Positions 37,346-47,455 of a DNA stretch of 64,000 nt are shown piece after piece. Location: positions 496,001 through 560,000 of the forward strand of contig JACKLA010000001.1 in the NCBI GenBank assembly GCA_024236155.1. The letters run 5' to 3'. The notes beneath the pieces were generated by a model. That model had not been told where the DNA came from. It did not search any database and was given only the letters and a program-made list of their open reading frames with translations. The translations under genes were made by a program, and so were the position numbers. This DNA is from Sphingomonadaceae bacterium. Lineage in GTDB: Bacteria; Pseudomonadota; Alphaproteobacteria; Sphingomonadales; Sphingomonadaceae. The stretch's first letter is position 1. Every line of letters begins with the position of its first letter.

Positions 37346-38218
37346 ATGAAGCCGATACAGACAATTCTGGCTGCGAGTTTGATGCTGTGCGGTGGCCAGC
37401 TGGCTGCGCAGGAAACGCGTGTCGGTGAGGAGGGCTTCGAATCGCCACCTGCCGGCATCTATGAGATGTACTGGCTCGAAGGGCTGTGGCTGGGCACGGG
37501 TATCGGCGGCGCGCCCGCGACCGAAAGCTGGCTGCCGCCAACCGGAACGACGATGGTCGGCACTTTCGTCCAGCAGACCGACGAAGGCACGATCCGTTTC
37601 AGCGAGCATATGTACCTGATGGAGGAGGGCGACAGCCTCGTCCTCAAACTCAAACATTTCAACGCCGACCTGACCGGGTGGGAAGACAAGGAAGGGATGG
37701 TCACATTCCGCCTGCTCGAACTGGAACCCTGTGCTGCCTATTTCCACGGCCTGACCCTGCGGTGCGAAGGCGATGATGGACTGGTCGCCGCCGTCCGGAT
37801 GAAAAGCGACAAGCCCGAGCCGCAGGAACTGGTGTTCCGCTTCGAACGCGCACCCCAGCCTTCGGTCACCTATGACTGCGATGGCAGCACGGCGGAAATG
37901 GATGCCTGCATGCTCGAAATCCTTGAACGCTCGCAGCAGCGCAAGGCGCGCTACCTTGAGGCGGCGCTTGAACGCTTCGCCGACGATGAAGCCGTAGTGA
38001 CTGCCATCCGGATGGGCGATTCGGCGTTCGAAGCCTACCGTGAGAATGAGTGTGGCGCGGTTTACGAACAGTGGCGGGATGGCACGATTCGCAACATGAT
38101 GTCGCTGACCTGCTCCATTGGCCTGACCGACGAGCGCACCCGCACGATCTGGAGCAGCTGGCTGACTTATATGGACAGCTCGCCGCCGACCCTGCCCGAG
38201 CCACGCCCGACGCGCTGA
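37346..38218 (+). CDS. Secreted two-domain protein: DUF6265-like plus LprI-like (lysozyme-inhibitor) domain
   Basis: The 290-residue protein has a signal peptide (cleaved after about residue 22, QLAAQ). Residues about 40-165 contain WLEGLWLGTG, ESWLPPTGTTMVGTF and EGDSLVLKLKHFN, which look like DUF6265. Residues about 180-280 have Cys-containing motifs (YDCDGSTAEMDACML, ENECGAVYEQW, SLTCSIGLTDERT) typical of the LprI/DUF1311 family, members of which inhibit lysozyme. It would be periplasmic. The pairing of these two domains in one protein is unusual to me. Confidence 0.75.
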   Translation: MKPIQTILAASLMLCGGQLAAQETRVGEEGFESPPAGIYEMYWLEGLWLGTGIGGAPATESWLPPTGTTMVGTFVQQTDEGTIRFSEHMYLMEEGDSLVLKLKHFNADLTGWEDKEGMVTFRLLELEPCAAYFHGLTLRCEGDDGLVAAVRMKSDKPEPQELVFRFERAPQPSVTYDCDGSTAEMDACMLEILERSQQRKARYLEAALERFADDEAVVTAIRMGDSAFEAYRENECGAVYEQWRDGTIRNMMSLTCSIGLTDERTRTIWSSWLTYMDSSPPTLPEPRPTR

Positions 38219-38225
38219 ACAAAAA

Positions 38226-38255
38226 GGGCCGCGACGGTTGTTACCGGCGCGGCCC
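38226..38255. terminator. Bidirectional Rho-independent terminator
   Basis: GGGCCGCG (38226-38233) pairs with CGCGGCCC (38248-38255), extended inside by CGG/CCG; A-run on the left and TT on the right. It separates the convergent secreted-protein gene and sucC. Confidence 0.85.
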
Positions 38256-38277
38256 CTTCGAACGGTCTGGCGTAAGG

Positions 38278-39477
<1,200 letters not shown>

Positions 39478-39579
39478 GGGAAATCCGTTGTTGCGAGTGC
39501 GAAAAGGAATCTGCGCGCGGCATAAGCATGCTTTCCGCTGCTTGAAAAGTGCTCTCTCCCCGCGCAACACTGTTTCGAC

Positions 39580-40371
39580 ATGATCGATCGCAGCCGCCTT
39601 GAGTCCATCGTCCGCGAAGCAGGGCGCATGGCGTATGATTTCTGGCCCGGCGCGGGCGGTATGGTGAAGAGCTGGGAGAAGGAGCCGGGCAGCCCGGTCA
39701 GCGAGGCGGATATTGCGGTCGATGGGTTCCTTCGGCGCGAACTCGGCAAGCTGCTTCCCGCCGCCGGATGGCTTTCCGAAGAGACTGCCGACGCTCCCGA
39801 AAGGCTCGAAAAAGGGCTCATATGGCTGGTCGATCCGGTCGACGGGACGCGCGATTTCATCCGCGGCAGGGGTGGCTGGGCGGTCTCCGTGGCGCTGATC
39901 AGCGAGGGGCGTCCGCTGATCGGACTGCTTGATGCGCCTGCCCGTGGCGAGCATTGGCTGGGCCTTGCCGGGCAGGGTGCATGGCGCAATGGAGTGCGCT
40001 TAAGTGCTTCTGAAAGAAGAGAATTTCCCGGCGCACGCGTGCCCGCAGACAATCTCGCCAAGGTCGACCGCATCCTGCAGCCGGTCGACAAGCCCAACTC
40101 CATTGCGCTGCGCATTGCGATGGTTGCTGCCGACGAGGCCGACCTGGTGGCGACGCTACGCTGGGGGTTCGAATGGGATATCGGCGCCGCCACGCTGATT
40201 GCGCGCGAAGCGGGTGCGACCACAACCGATGCCTTCGGTTGTACACTGGCCTATAACAAGCGCGATCCGCGCGCCTTCGGATTGCTGGTCAGCTCACCCG
40301 GGATCCATGGTGCTGCTGTCGCGCATCTGGCCGAACGGGCTGCGGCGATCGCCGGGAAAGAAAATCCTTAG
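39580..40371 (+). CDS. Inositol monophosphatase-family phosphatase (CysQ/HisN-like)
   Basis: The 263-residue protein has the metal-binding signatures of the family: WLSEETAD, the [13 protein letters not shown] motif (about residues 82-94) and the C-terminal [15 protein letters not shown]. Substrates in the family include inositol phosphate, 3'-phosphoadenosine 5'-phosphate and histidinol phosphate; the sequence alone does not decide. It diverges from sucC across a 102-base shared promoter region. Confidence 0.9.
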   Translation: MIDRSRLESIVREAGRMAYDFWPGAGGMVKSWEKEPGSPVSEADIAVDGFLRRELGKLLPAAGWLSEETADAPERLEKGLIWLVDPVDGTRDFIRGRGGWAVSVALISEGRPLIGLLDAPARGEHWLGLAGQGAWRNGVRLSASERREFPGARVPADNLAKVDRILQPVDKPNSIALRIAMVAADEADLVATLRWGFEWDIGAATLIAREAGATTTDAFGCTLAYNKRDPRAFGLLVSSPGIHGAAVAHLAERAAAIAGKENP

Positions 40372-40382
40372 CCAGCCAAGAA

Positions 40383-40411
40383 AAAAGGCGGCCCGCGAGG
40401 AGCCGCCTTTT
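40383..40411. terminator. Bidirectional Rho-independent terminator
   Basis: AAAAGGCGGC (40383-40392) pairs with GCCGCCTTTT (40402-40411) around a 9-base loop, between the convergent phosphatase and OmpA-family genes. Confidence 0.9.
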
Positions 40412-40433
40412 CGGACTGCCCTGCTTCGAGCGA

Positions 40434-41129
40434 TCAGTTGCCCTGCGCTGCCTGCACGTCGGCCTGCGAAATCGGGGTGATCTTGATCTCGACCCGGCGG
40501 TTGAGCGGCTCGGCAACATTGTCCCCGGTCTTTACCCGCAGGTATTCATAGCGTTCGCCGAAACCCTGGGTTGCGATGCGTGAGCGCGATACACCCTTCG
40601 CTGCGAGGTAGTTGGCAACAGCCTCCGCACGCTGTTCCGACAGGCGCTGGTTGAGCGCGTCCGAACCCGTGGTGTCGGTGAAGCCGTAAACGTCGATCAG
40701 GCTGTCGGGATATTTCACCAGGTTCGCCGCCACTGCGTCGAGCACTTCGTAGAAGCCGGGATTGATCGATGCCGAGCCGGTGGCGAAGGTTACGCCGTCG
40801 GGCAAGCGGACAAGGATCGCGTCCTGATCGCCGATTTCCTCGACATCGACGCCGGTTCCGGCGGTTTCCTCGTCGAGTTCCTTGATCTGGTTGTCGAACT
40901 GCTTGCCGATCACGGCACCGGCGGTGCCGCCGATACCCGCGCCGAGAATGCGCGCCGTCTTGCCGCCCACCGCATCGCCAAGGAGGTAACCCAGAGTGCC
41001 GCCGAGGACCGCGCCTGCGGCTGTGCGGGAAACCTTTTTCTCGCCGGTGTTGGGATCGGTTACGCAACCCGATACCGTGACGAGAGACATGGCAGCAACG
41101 CTTGAAATCAATAGCTTGGAACGCTTCAT
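40434..41129 (-). CDS. OmpA-family outer-membrane lipoprotein (YiaD-like)
   Basis: The 231-residue protein has a lipoprotein signal with Cys at about residue 22 (VTVSGC), a glycine-zipper segment (AAGAVLGGTLGYLLGDAVGG, about 37-80) and a C-terminal OmpA peptidoglycan-binding domain (VYGFTDTTGSDALNQRLSEQRAEAV, NRRVEIKI). It would tie the outer membrane to the cell wall. Upstream, GGAAC and CGTA on the reverse strand (41231 and 41209) are 17 bases apart, a weak EcfG-like match overlapping TATTAT. Confidence 0.92.
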   Translation of the reverse strand: MKRSKLLISSVAAMSLVTVSGCVTDPNTGEKKVSRTAAGAVLGGTLGYLLGDAVGGKTARILGAGIGGTAGAVIGKQFDNQIKELDEETAGTGVDVEEIGDQDAILVRLPDGVTFATGSASINPGFYEVLDAVAANLVKYPDSLIDVYGFTDTTGSDALNQRLSEQRAEAVANYLAAKGVSRSRIATQGFGERYEYLRVKTGDNVAEPLNRRVEIKITPISQADVQAAQGN

Positions 41130-41246
41130 AGGGGCCTCCCCTTTCTCGCAAATTTGTGGCAGGTGCCGCGAGTACCTTCTCGCGTTTTGCCCGCCGTGGC
41201 AATAATACGTTTGAGCGGCCTATCGCGTTCCTGAACAAAATGCCTG

Positions 41247-42629
41247 ATGACACGATTTTACGCCGGGCTGGCGCTGGCGGGCTTTTGTGCTAGCGGTGGC
41301 GCGGTGACACCCTTTCCCTGGACCGACCTGCTGATCATCGCCGGGCTGATCGTGCTCAATGGCATTTTTGCGATGTCGGAGCTGGCCATCGTTTCGGCGC
41401 GCACCGCCCGCCTGCAAGCCGCCGCAGAACGCGGCAGCAAGAGTGCGTCCACCGCGATGGCGCTCGCGTCCAATCCGGGCAAGTTCCTCTCAACGGTCCA
41501 GATCGGCATTACATTGATCGGGATCATTGCGGGTGCCTATTCGGGCGCCAGCCTTGGTGCACCGATGGGGGAAAGGCTCGCGGCCATGGGTTTCCCCGGA
41601 CAATATGCCGAGGAAGCCGGCTTTGCGCTGGTGATTGCGCTGACGACCTATTTCAGCCTGGTGGTCGGCGAACTGGTGCCCAAGCAGGTCGCCCTGCGCG
41701 CTGCCGTTCCGATTTCGCTGCTGATGGCGCGGCCCATGGCGATGATGGCGCGGATTGCGGCGCCGCTGGTCTGGCTGCTCGATACATCCTCGGGCCTGCT
41801 GATTCGCCTGCTCGGCGTGCGTCCGGCGGGGCAATCGAGCGTGACGGCTGAAGAGCTGCATATGATCTTCGCCGAAGCCAGTCGCCACGGCGTGATAGAG
41901 GCAGAGCAGAGCCAGATCCTCGCCGGTGTCGTCAGGCTGGCCGAGCGCCCGGTGCGCGAGGTGATGACCCCGCGCACCGAAATCGACTGGGTCGAACTGA
42001 CCGCCACACCCGAAGAAATCCGCGAGGCGATCGAGGAAAGCCCCCATTCGCTGTTGCCGGTGGGTATCGGCTCGACCGACCGGATCGTCGGTGTGGTCAA
42101 GGTGCGCGAAGTGCTGGCGCTGATGGTGGCGGGCAAGCCGGTTTCGCTGCGCCGCCTGATGAAGCGCGCCGAAGTCGTGCCCGACCAGCTCGACGCAATG
42201 GATGCGCTGCGGGTGCTCCAGCAGTCCGAAGTCGCGATGGCGATGGTGCATGACGAATATGGCCATCTCGACGGGATCATTACCCCGGTCGACCTGCTCA
42301 CCGCGCTGGTCGGCCATTTCGAGAGTGATCGCGATGAAGGCGATGCGCCGCCCGTCACCGAGCGTGACGATGGCACACTGCTGGTATCGGGCAGCATGTC
42401 GGCAGAGGAATTTTCCGAGCGGCTCGGTCTCGACTATGGCGAGGATCGCGAATTCGCCACGGTTGCCGGGTTTGCGCTGTCGGTACTCAAGCGGCTGCCC
42501 AAGGAAGGTGAAAGCTTCACCGATCAGGGATGGCGCTTCGAAGTGGTCGACATGGACGGGCGCAAGATCGACAAGATCCTGGTCTCACGGCTCGACGAAG
42601 TAGGGGATGGTGCTGCTGGGGAGGATTGA
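41247..42629 (+). CDS. CNNM/hemolysin C-like transporter with CBS domains (YtfL/CorC type)
   Basis: The 460-residue protein has an N-terminal CNNM (DUF21) membrane domain (LIIAGLIVLNGIFAMSELAIVSARTARL), two CBS domains (VREVMTPRTEIDWVEL, MVHDEYGHLDGIITPVDLL) and a C-terminal transporter-associated domain. The family is linked to Mg2+/Co2+ efflux. A GTG at 41304 just before the first membrane segment is an alternative start. The last codons and stop lie inside the tRNA-Thr 3' sequence on the other strand. Confidence 0.9.
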   Translation: MTRFYAGLALAGFCASGGAVTPFPWTDLLIIAGLIVLNGIFAMSELAIVSARTARLQAAAERGSKSASTAMALASNPGKFLSTVQIGITLIGIIAGAYSGASLGAPMGERLAAMGFPGQYAEEAGFALVIALTTYFSLVVGELVPKQVALRAAVPISLLMARPMAMMARIAAPLVWLLDTSSGLLIRLLGVRPAGQSSVTAEELHMIFAEASRHGVIEAEQSQILAGVVRLAERPVREVMTPRTEIDWVELTATPEEIREAIEESPHSLLPVGIGSTDRIVGVVKVREVLALMVAGKPVSLRRLMKRAEVVPDQLDAMDALRVLQQSEVAMAMVHDEYGHLDGIITPVDLLTALVGHFESDRDEGDAPPVTERDDGTLLVSGSMSAEEFSERLGLDYGEDREFATVAGFALSVLKRLPKEGESFTDQGWRFEVVDMDGRKIDKILVSRLDEVGDGAAGED

Positions 42630-42657
42630 ACTCCCGGCCTCACCCTTACCAAGGGTG
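42608..42657 (-). tRNA. tRNA-Thr(GGU) 3' half: attachment-site remnant of the integrated element
   Basis: Read on the reverse strand, 42657-42608 gives a complete anticodon stem-loop (CACCC-TTGGTAA-GGGTG, anticodon GGT), a variable loop, a T-arm (GGGAG-TTCAATC-CTCCC) and the acceptor 3' strand ending in CCA. The D-arm and 5' acceptor strand that should lie at 42658-42685 are missing; unrelated sequence follows, then an integrase. This is what remains when an element integrates in the anticodon region of a tRNA gene; the intact copy should be at the far end of the element. Confidence 0.85.
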
Positions 42658-42779
42658 GGATTTTGAACCTCAGCGGTCACTGGCGTACGTATAAGCTACT
42701 GACAAATGGTCTTTATAGACCGGCGGAGTTCATGTATGTTTTTCATGTTTTTTTGCGGATACATGGAGGTTTCGCTCAC

Positions 42780-43949
42780 ATGGTCGATCTCAGTAGGATC
42801 GGAAACAGGGAGCGGTTGAAGCCGAGGGCTGGCGACGAGCCACATTGGCATCGTCTGCGGGCGGGTTGCTTTGTTGGTTACCGGCCTCCCAAGCGTGGGG
42901 GAAAAGGAAACTGGTTCGCTCGAGCCTATGACGCCGAGAATGTTAGGTACAAGCGCAAAGCCCTCGGCAATTATGGTGCTCTGGCGGGCCATGAGGTGTT
43001 CACTGCTGCGCGCAAGGACGCTGAAGCTTGGGCGCAGCTAGTCGAAGCAGGCGGAGTCCATTCCGAAAAGATTGAAACGGTGGAAGATGCTTGCAGAGCC
43101 TACCTTCACTATCGACCCGGAAAGATTGCAGAGGGTGTTTTCCGCCGACACATTTTTGATGATCCCATAGCCAGAGTTAGACTTGACCGGCTGCGTCTGC
43201 GCCACTTGCGCGAATGGCGGAAAAGGTTGGAGGCCGCGCCTGCGATTGTGAGCCGGTCAAAGGTAGGAGAGCAACGAACAAAGCCTCGTGCACCCTCGAC
43301 GGTGAACAGGGACATGGTTCCTCTTCGCGCCGCCCTTCGGAGAGTGCTCGCGCCAGGAACGCCTAATACGGACTCGGCTTGGCAGGAAGCGCTTAAGCCG
43401 TTTAGGGGTGCAGATCGACCACGGGAGTTGTACCTCGACCGCGATCAGCGGCGGAAGTTGCTCGATGCAGCTGATGGGGAGGTGACTCCTTTCCTACATG
43501 CCCTTTGCTTGCTCCCGTTGCGTCCCGGTGCATTGGCTAGGCTTCGCGCTGGAGATTTCGACAAGCGAACTCACTCGTTGTTGATCGGGCGAGACAAAAA
43601 CGGGCGTGCGCGCAAGATTACCGTCCCTGCGACCATTGCTGAATTTCTCGCAAACGAAGCAGAGAAGCGAAAGGCGTCAGAGCCGTTGTTTGCGCGCCAA
43701 AACGGTAAGGCATGGGATAAAGATGCGTGGAAGTACCCGATCAAGCGAGCCGTCGATATTGCAGAGCTGCCTTCAGCAACGTCTGCTTACACCTTGCGGC
43801 ATAGCGTGTTGACTGACTTGGTGAGGGTGGGGCTGCCGATCCTGACCGTTGCACAGATGGCAGGTACCAGCGTTGCGATGATCGAGCGGCACTACGGCCA
43901 CTTGGTGCGCGACGATGCAGAACAGGCGCTCGCTCGAATTGCGATTTAG
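42780..43949 (+). CDS. int: Tyrosine recombinase/phage-type integrase next to tRNA-Thr attachment site
   Basis: The 389-residue protein has the tyrosine recombinase residues: Arg in LPLRPGALARLR, a Lys strand (IGRDKNGRARK), the H/R box in YTLRHSVLTDL, and the nucleophile Tyr in MIERHYGHLV. The N-terminal half has an arm- and core-binding region. The ATG at 42780 has GGAGG upstream; the open frame from 42663 begins in the junction. Its position 122 bases from the tRNA-Thr remnant marks it as the enzyme that inserted the element. Confidence 0.9.
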   Translation: MVDLSRIGNRERLKPRAGDEPHWHRLRAGCFVGYRPPKRGGKGNWFARAYDAENVRYKRKALGNYGALAGHEVFTAARKDAEAWAQLVEAGGVHSEKIETVEDACRAYLHYRPGKIAEGVFRRHIFDDPIARVRLDRLRLRHLREWRKRLEAAPAIVSRSKVGEQRTKPRAPSTVNRDMVPLRAALRRVLAPGTPNTDSAWQEALKPFRGADRPRELYLDRDQRRKLLDAADGEVTPFLHALCLLPLRPGALARLRAGDFDKRTHSLLIGRDKNGRARKITVPATIAEFLANEAEKRKASEPLFARQNGKAWDKDAWKYPIKRAVDIAELPSATSAYTLRHSVLTDLVRVGLPILTVAQMAGTSVAMIERHYGHLVRDDAEQALARIAI

Positions 43950-43995
43950 GCCGCGTCGTTCGAGGTCGAGTTGCCAGCCAAGAACCAGCGTCAAT

Positions 43996-44655
43996 TCATT
44001 GAAACCACTCCTCGTCCCAATCATCTTTGCCTTCATTTAGATCTATGGCAAAAGCTCGATCAAATGTCTGCGGTTTCAAATCATCGGCCTCTGCAGCAAG
44101 ATAGAAGCATCCGGGGTAAGGGCCGCAAATATCTTCCCTATCGCCATCTGCTCTTATGCCCTCGATCATTCCTTCCTCAAAGCCAGACTCGATCACTCTT
44201 CTCCTGACTTTGTCCTCGATCTGAGCAAGAGGAATGCGATGAACGAACGCTTCTAAATCAGCGGGATCAACAAAATGTCGATAGGCGTGCCAAAGGTAGC
44301 AGGCGTTGCGTCTTCGATTCTCAGATCTGATGGCATCCATTCGGTGCGCAAAAATTGCGATCAGTGCTCGATGGAAATATGTGTTTTGTCCACCTGCTCC
44401 GCGCACTGCCGCCTGAAATTTTTCAATGCGAACCTCGCAATGTTCTTCAAAGCTTGAACTGATGCCTATCAATTGCGGTTGATATAGCTCAACCCGCAGC
44501 CATCTGTTTGCGTTCTGCGGCGCCCCCCTCTTATCAAACCGGCCTTCAAGTTTGCCCATGTATCCCCGAACAATCTTTCGGCACAAATTGTCGAACTGGT
44601 CCCGTGCATCGGCGTCCCTAACATCACCAAGGAAAAATATTTTTGAAATCTCCAC
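43996..44655 (-). CDS. Hypothetical protein of the accessory element
   Basis: The frame gives 219 residues from a GTG at 44655 (GGGGGAG about ten bases upstream). It is rich in charged and aromatic residues (NANRWLRVELYQPQ, NACYLWHAYRHFVDPADLEAF) with an acidic C-terminus (DDWDEEWFQ). No signal peptide, membrane segment or motif is recognised. G+C is lower than in the core, as for the neighbouring element genes. Function unknown. Confidence 0.6.
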   Translation of the reverse strand: MEISKIFFLGDVRDADARDQFDNLCRKIVRGYMGKLEGRFDKRGAPQNANRWLRVELYQPQLIGISSSFEEHCEVRIEKFQAAVRGAGGQNTYFHRALIAIFAHRMDAIRSENRRRNACYLWHAYRHFVDPADLEAFVHRIPLAQIEDKVRRRVIESGFEEGMIEGIRADGDREDICGPYPGCFYLAAEADDLKPQTFDRAFAIDLNEGKDDWDEEWFQ

Positions 44656-44859
44656 GTTGCTGAAGCTCCCCCAAATTCATGTCTAAGTACAAGAAGATGC
44701 TTGGAAGTGCGAAATTCTGCACAATTTCCAAGCGTGCGATGTCAAGTCAACGCCCAAAATAAATACCTTATATCAATAGTTTACAAAAGGCGAACTTGCT
44801 TCCAGATTGAGGCAGTCAGAGACTAATGCTGGCAAATGTGTCAAACTTGGGGATGCGCG

Positions 44860-45156
44860 ATGAGGCCACTAGTCCGCGTAGAGTACGATTTCATGGTTCC
44901 CGCTCCAGCGACCGGGGACTCTGAACGTTCGCACGTTGCCAACCTAAGGCCTGAGCCTTCAACCGGCCATGCGCTGGCTCTCAGCATAGCTCAAACAGGC
45001 TACCTTCTATCAGTTGGACGAACCTCGATCTTCAAACTCATACGTGAAGGTGAACTCGCGTCGCTTAAGATAGGTCGCAGACGGCTAGTATTGCGACAGA
45101 GCATTACCGAGTACCTTTTGCGCCAGCTCGACAATCCCCGGGATAGTGGACCCTAA
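44860..45156 (+). CDS. Excisionase-type helix-turn-helix protein
   Basis: From the ATG at 44860 (GGGGATG upstream) the protein has 98 residues. The segment LSIAQTGYLLSVGRTSIFKLIREGELASLKIGRRRLVLRQSITEYL is a typical MerR-like/excisionase HTH_17 domain: helix, turn, recognition helix, then a basic wing. Near an integrase it could act as a recombination directionality factor or regulator. Starts at 44836 or 44893 are alternatives. Confidence 0.75.
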   Translation: MRPLVRVEYDFMVPAPATGDSERSHVANLRPEPSTGHALALSIAQTGYLLSVGRTSIFKLIREGELASLKIGRRRLVLRQSITEYLLRQLDNPRDSGP

Positions 45157-45246
45157 ACGTTGCATTCTCCCAATCGCGGTAGGCGCGATGTTGCTAACGA
45201 ACATCCTTCAGCGACTGCGGACCAGCATTCGTAGCCCATCGTGACC

Positions 45247-45758
45247 TTATACAACCAGTCGATTTGGCCCGAAGCCCAGTACGGTATTCTCGCGCCGCGT
45301 CGAACCACCTACAGACCGGCTCAATTCGACGGTGATCAAGCGATCGTCCGGGAAGGCAGGTCTGCGTTCGAGCGCGAGATATTCGAACAATGGCCGCTCA
45401 TGCACGGCGACTACCACTTTTCGGTTTTCGGCCTTGGCTAGCGTGCGAAGCAGCGCAGCAAACTGGGCGAAGTGCATCTCGTCCATCGACTGCACCGGAT
45501 CGTCCAGGATCAGCCACGGGCAGGGCGGCTCGACCGAGAGATGGAGCGCGATGAACAGGGTCAGGGCGGCGGAATTGAGGTTTCCCGCACTGAGCATCGC
45601 TCCAGGCCGGTCATAACGGCCACCGTCCCGGTGAATGGTTTCCAAGATGGCGTCGACCGGAGCCTTTGGGTCTTCTGGAAGCGTGAAAGCCAGAACGAAT
45701 GGTTCGTTCGGGGCAAGACGTACGAAAAAATCGCACCAAATCCTTTTGTCCTAAATTT
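45247..45758 (-). pseudogene. C-terminal remnant of an SMC/RecF-like AAA ATPase
   Basis: The frame is open leftward from an in-frame TAG near 45762 to 45247 and has no plausible start before residue about 38. It contains the signature (LSAGNLNSAAL) followed by Walker B (WLILDDPVQSMDE) and a switch-like VVVAVHER, the C-terminal half of an SMC-like ATPase. The Walker A half is absent, so the gene is cut. Such ATPases often belong to DNA repair or anti-phage systems; which one cannot be told. Confidence 0.7.
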
Positions 45759-45961
45759 GGAGCGGTTCATCGAATAGGTCGGATTTTGCGGCTTTGGTAG
45801 CAATCCGTTGACTAATTGCCGTTTGCATCCGCGATTTGACCAATAGAACCTATGATTTGGAGTGCGCTGACGGCCCAGGTCAGCGCCAAGGATCAAAATC
45901 GAAGTTTGACGGTACAACGCGCGCGCATGCGTATTTTTCCTACATGATGGGAGATCTTCCT

Positions 45962-46912
45962 ATGCTTGCACCAGCTATCCGCAACCGACTTGCTGACACA
46001 GATAGTGCGATTAGATCGATCAGGTTCGATATCGCCAATTCCATTGCCTATCACTCCCTGCCAAAACACCTGCAGGGGTTCATCGATGATCAGCTCTACG
46101 GTGAGTTCCAGATCGACAGCAGGACTCCCTCTTCAGTCCTCACTGCCCGACGAGCTTCTGCCGTTGCGTTGCAAGAGGCGGTCCGGCGATTCTTCGATGA
46201 TCATAACGCTGACGAACCCGAGCCCTTCCTTGTGACTTTCGCATATCGAGCAGGCGAAGTTGCGCCCGGTCATCCCCTGCAAAATGTTCAAACTTCGATT
46301 CAGGTGGGAAAGGCTGCGCTATCGAAACATGAAATGGACGGCATTTTGACACCGGATGTCGAGTTCCGACTTCCATGGGGAGAGCGCAATCTTGTAATGC
46401 CATTCCACCTTCATGGGATCGTCTTTTCAATGCGCAGCTCAAGACGGAAGCTGCGCCTGCAACATACGGCACGGAAGTTGGATGAAGACATAGGTTTGCC
46501 TTCCCGGATGACGCGAGGCAGCTACCTTTCAGGCAAGTTGAAAGGAGAATTCCTTACGCGCGCCGAGAAGATGGCGACGTATGCAGGCAAGATTGTCGCT
46601 GCCATCAAGATTGAGGCGAAAGACAAAGATGGAGAGCTAATTTGTGACCGAGAGCGTGTCTTTTTTACGCCTCGAAACGCGTTTGAGCTGCTCCATTCCT
46701 GGTCGCAAATCCCTGTTTGGGAATCCGTCATCCCAGTGGGGCCGTTGGGTGAGGAGTTGCATCGGGCATGGCATGAGCGACTACAAGCGGCATCATTTCG
46801 TGACGCTTCTGGCTTCGCATTCGCAGCAAATGAAGCTGGGGAGTTGTGGCACGAGGTGATGTCAATAGTGAACTCGGGAGCGAGGTCAGGACTCGCTCTT
46901 TCTGCAATTTGA
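45962..46912 (+). CDS. Hypothetical protein, possible HUH-type replication/mobilisation protein
   Basis: The 316-residue protein starts at an ATG with GGGAG well placed; the open frame begins at 45836. It contains FHLHGIVF, a His-hydrophobic-His pattern like the HUH motif of rolling-circle initiators and relaxases, and further on YLSGKLKGEFLTRAEKMATYAGKI, where Tyr and Lys are spaced roughly as in such enzymes. The similarity is by motif only. It lies in the low-G+C part of the element. Confidence 0.5.
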   Translation: MLAPAIRNRLADTDSAIRSIRFDIANSIAYHSLPKHLQGFIDDQLYGEFQIDSRTPSSVLTARRASAVALQEAVRRFFDDHNADEPEPFLVTFAYRAGEVAPGHPLQNVQTSIQVGKAALSKHEMDGILTPDVEFRLPWGERNLVMPFHLHGIVFSMRSSRRKLRLQHTARKLDEDIGLPSRMTRGSYLSGKLKGEFLTRAEKMATYAGKIVAAIKIEAKDKDGELICDRERVFFTPRNAFELLHSWSQIPVWESVIPVGPLGEELHRAWHERLQAASFRDASGFAFAANEAGELWHEVMSIVNSGARSGLALSAI

Positions 46913-47081
46913 CCCTCTTTTGCCATAAGTCGCGCCTCTTCCGGCCGATCCTTGCCATTCCGGAGTTTTTTGGCGGCGTTCACGGCCGACGGGAGGGGGC
47001 AAGCCTCCGGTGGTAGGGGCTCGGTCTGAGCAGGTCTTGGATCGTGTACGTGTGCATTGTATCGCTTGGTAGGACTCGATC

Positions 47082-47306
47082 TGAATAGACCTGTTGGTGG
47101 AACGGACCCAGGCTGGGCTTGGCAGGGCAAAGAAACACGGAAAACGGCTCGGTCGTCCATCGGCGATTTCCGAAGATCGGCTTCCTGAATTGCTCCGACG
47201 CCGCGCAGGAGGGGCATCACTTGGTGCTCTAGCAAAAGAATATGATGTCAGCCGTTCGGCAATTGCACGCGCCGAGAAGAGGGCCGGGTTGAAGAAGCAG
47301 GCTTAG
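47082..47306 (+). pseudogene. Serine resolvase/invertase C-terminal fragment
   Basis: The frame encodes LLVERTQAGLGRAKKHGKRLGRP followed by a Hin-type helix-turn-helix (LGALAKEYDVSRSAIARAEKRAG), the end of a serine recombinase. An in-frame TGA lies just upstream and the catalytic domain is absent, so this is a truncated remnant, although a 70-residue DNA-binding peptide could still be made. Confidence 0.8.
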
Positions 47307-47455
47307 TCGAGAGTCTATATCGTAGCTTGCTTCATTTGAGGTGCTCTGACAGTTTGAAGAGATAAAGTTGCAAAAACGATCATCGATAAACTTACGTTTA
47401 CGGAAACTTGCCAAGTCTTAAATAAATCGCGAGGTTAGCTCTCGAATCGACTTAG

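Noticed and set aside
42608..42657. Intact tRNA gene
   Set aside because: Only the anticodon arm, T-arm and 3' acceptor strand are present; the D-arm and 5' acceptor strand are missing.
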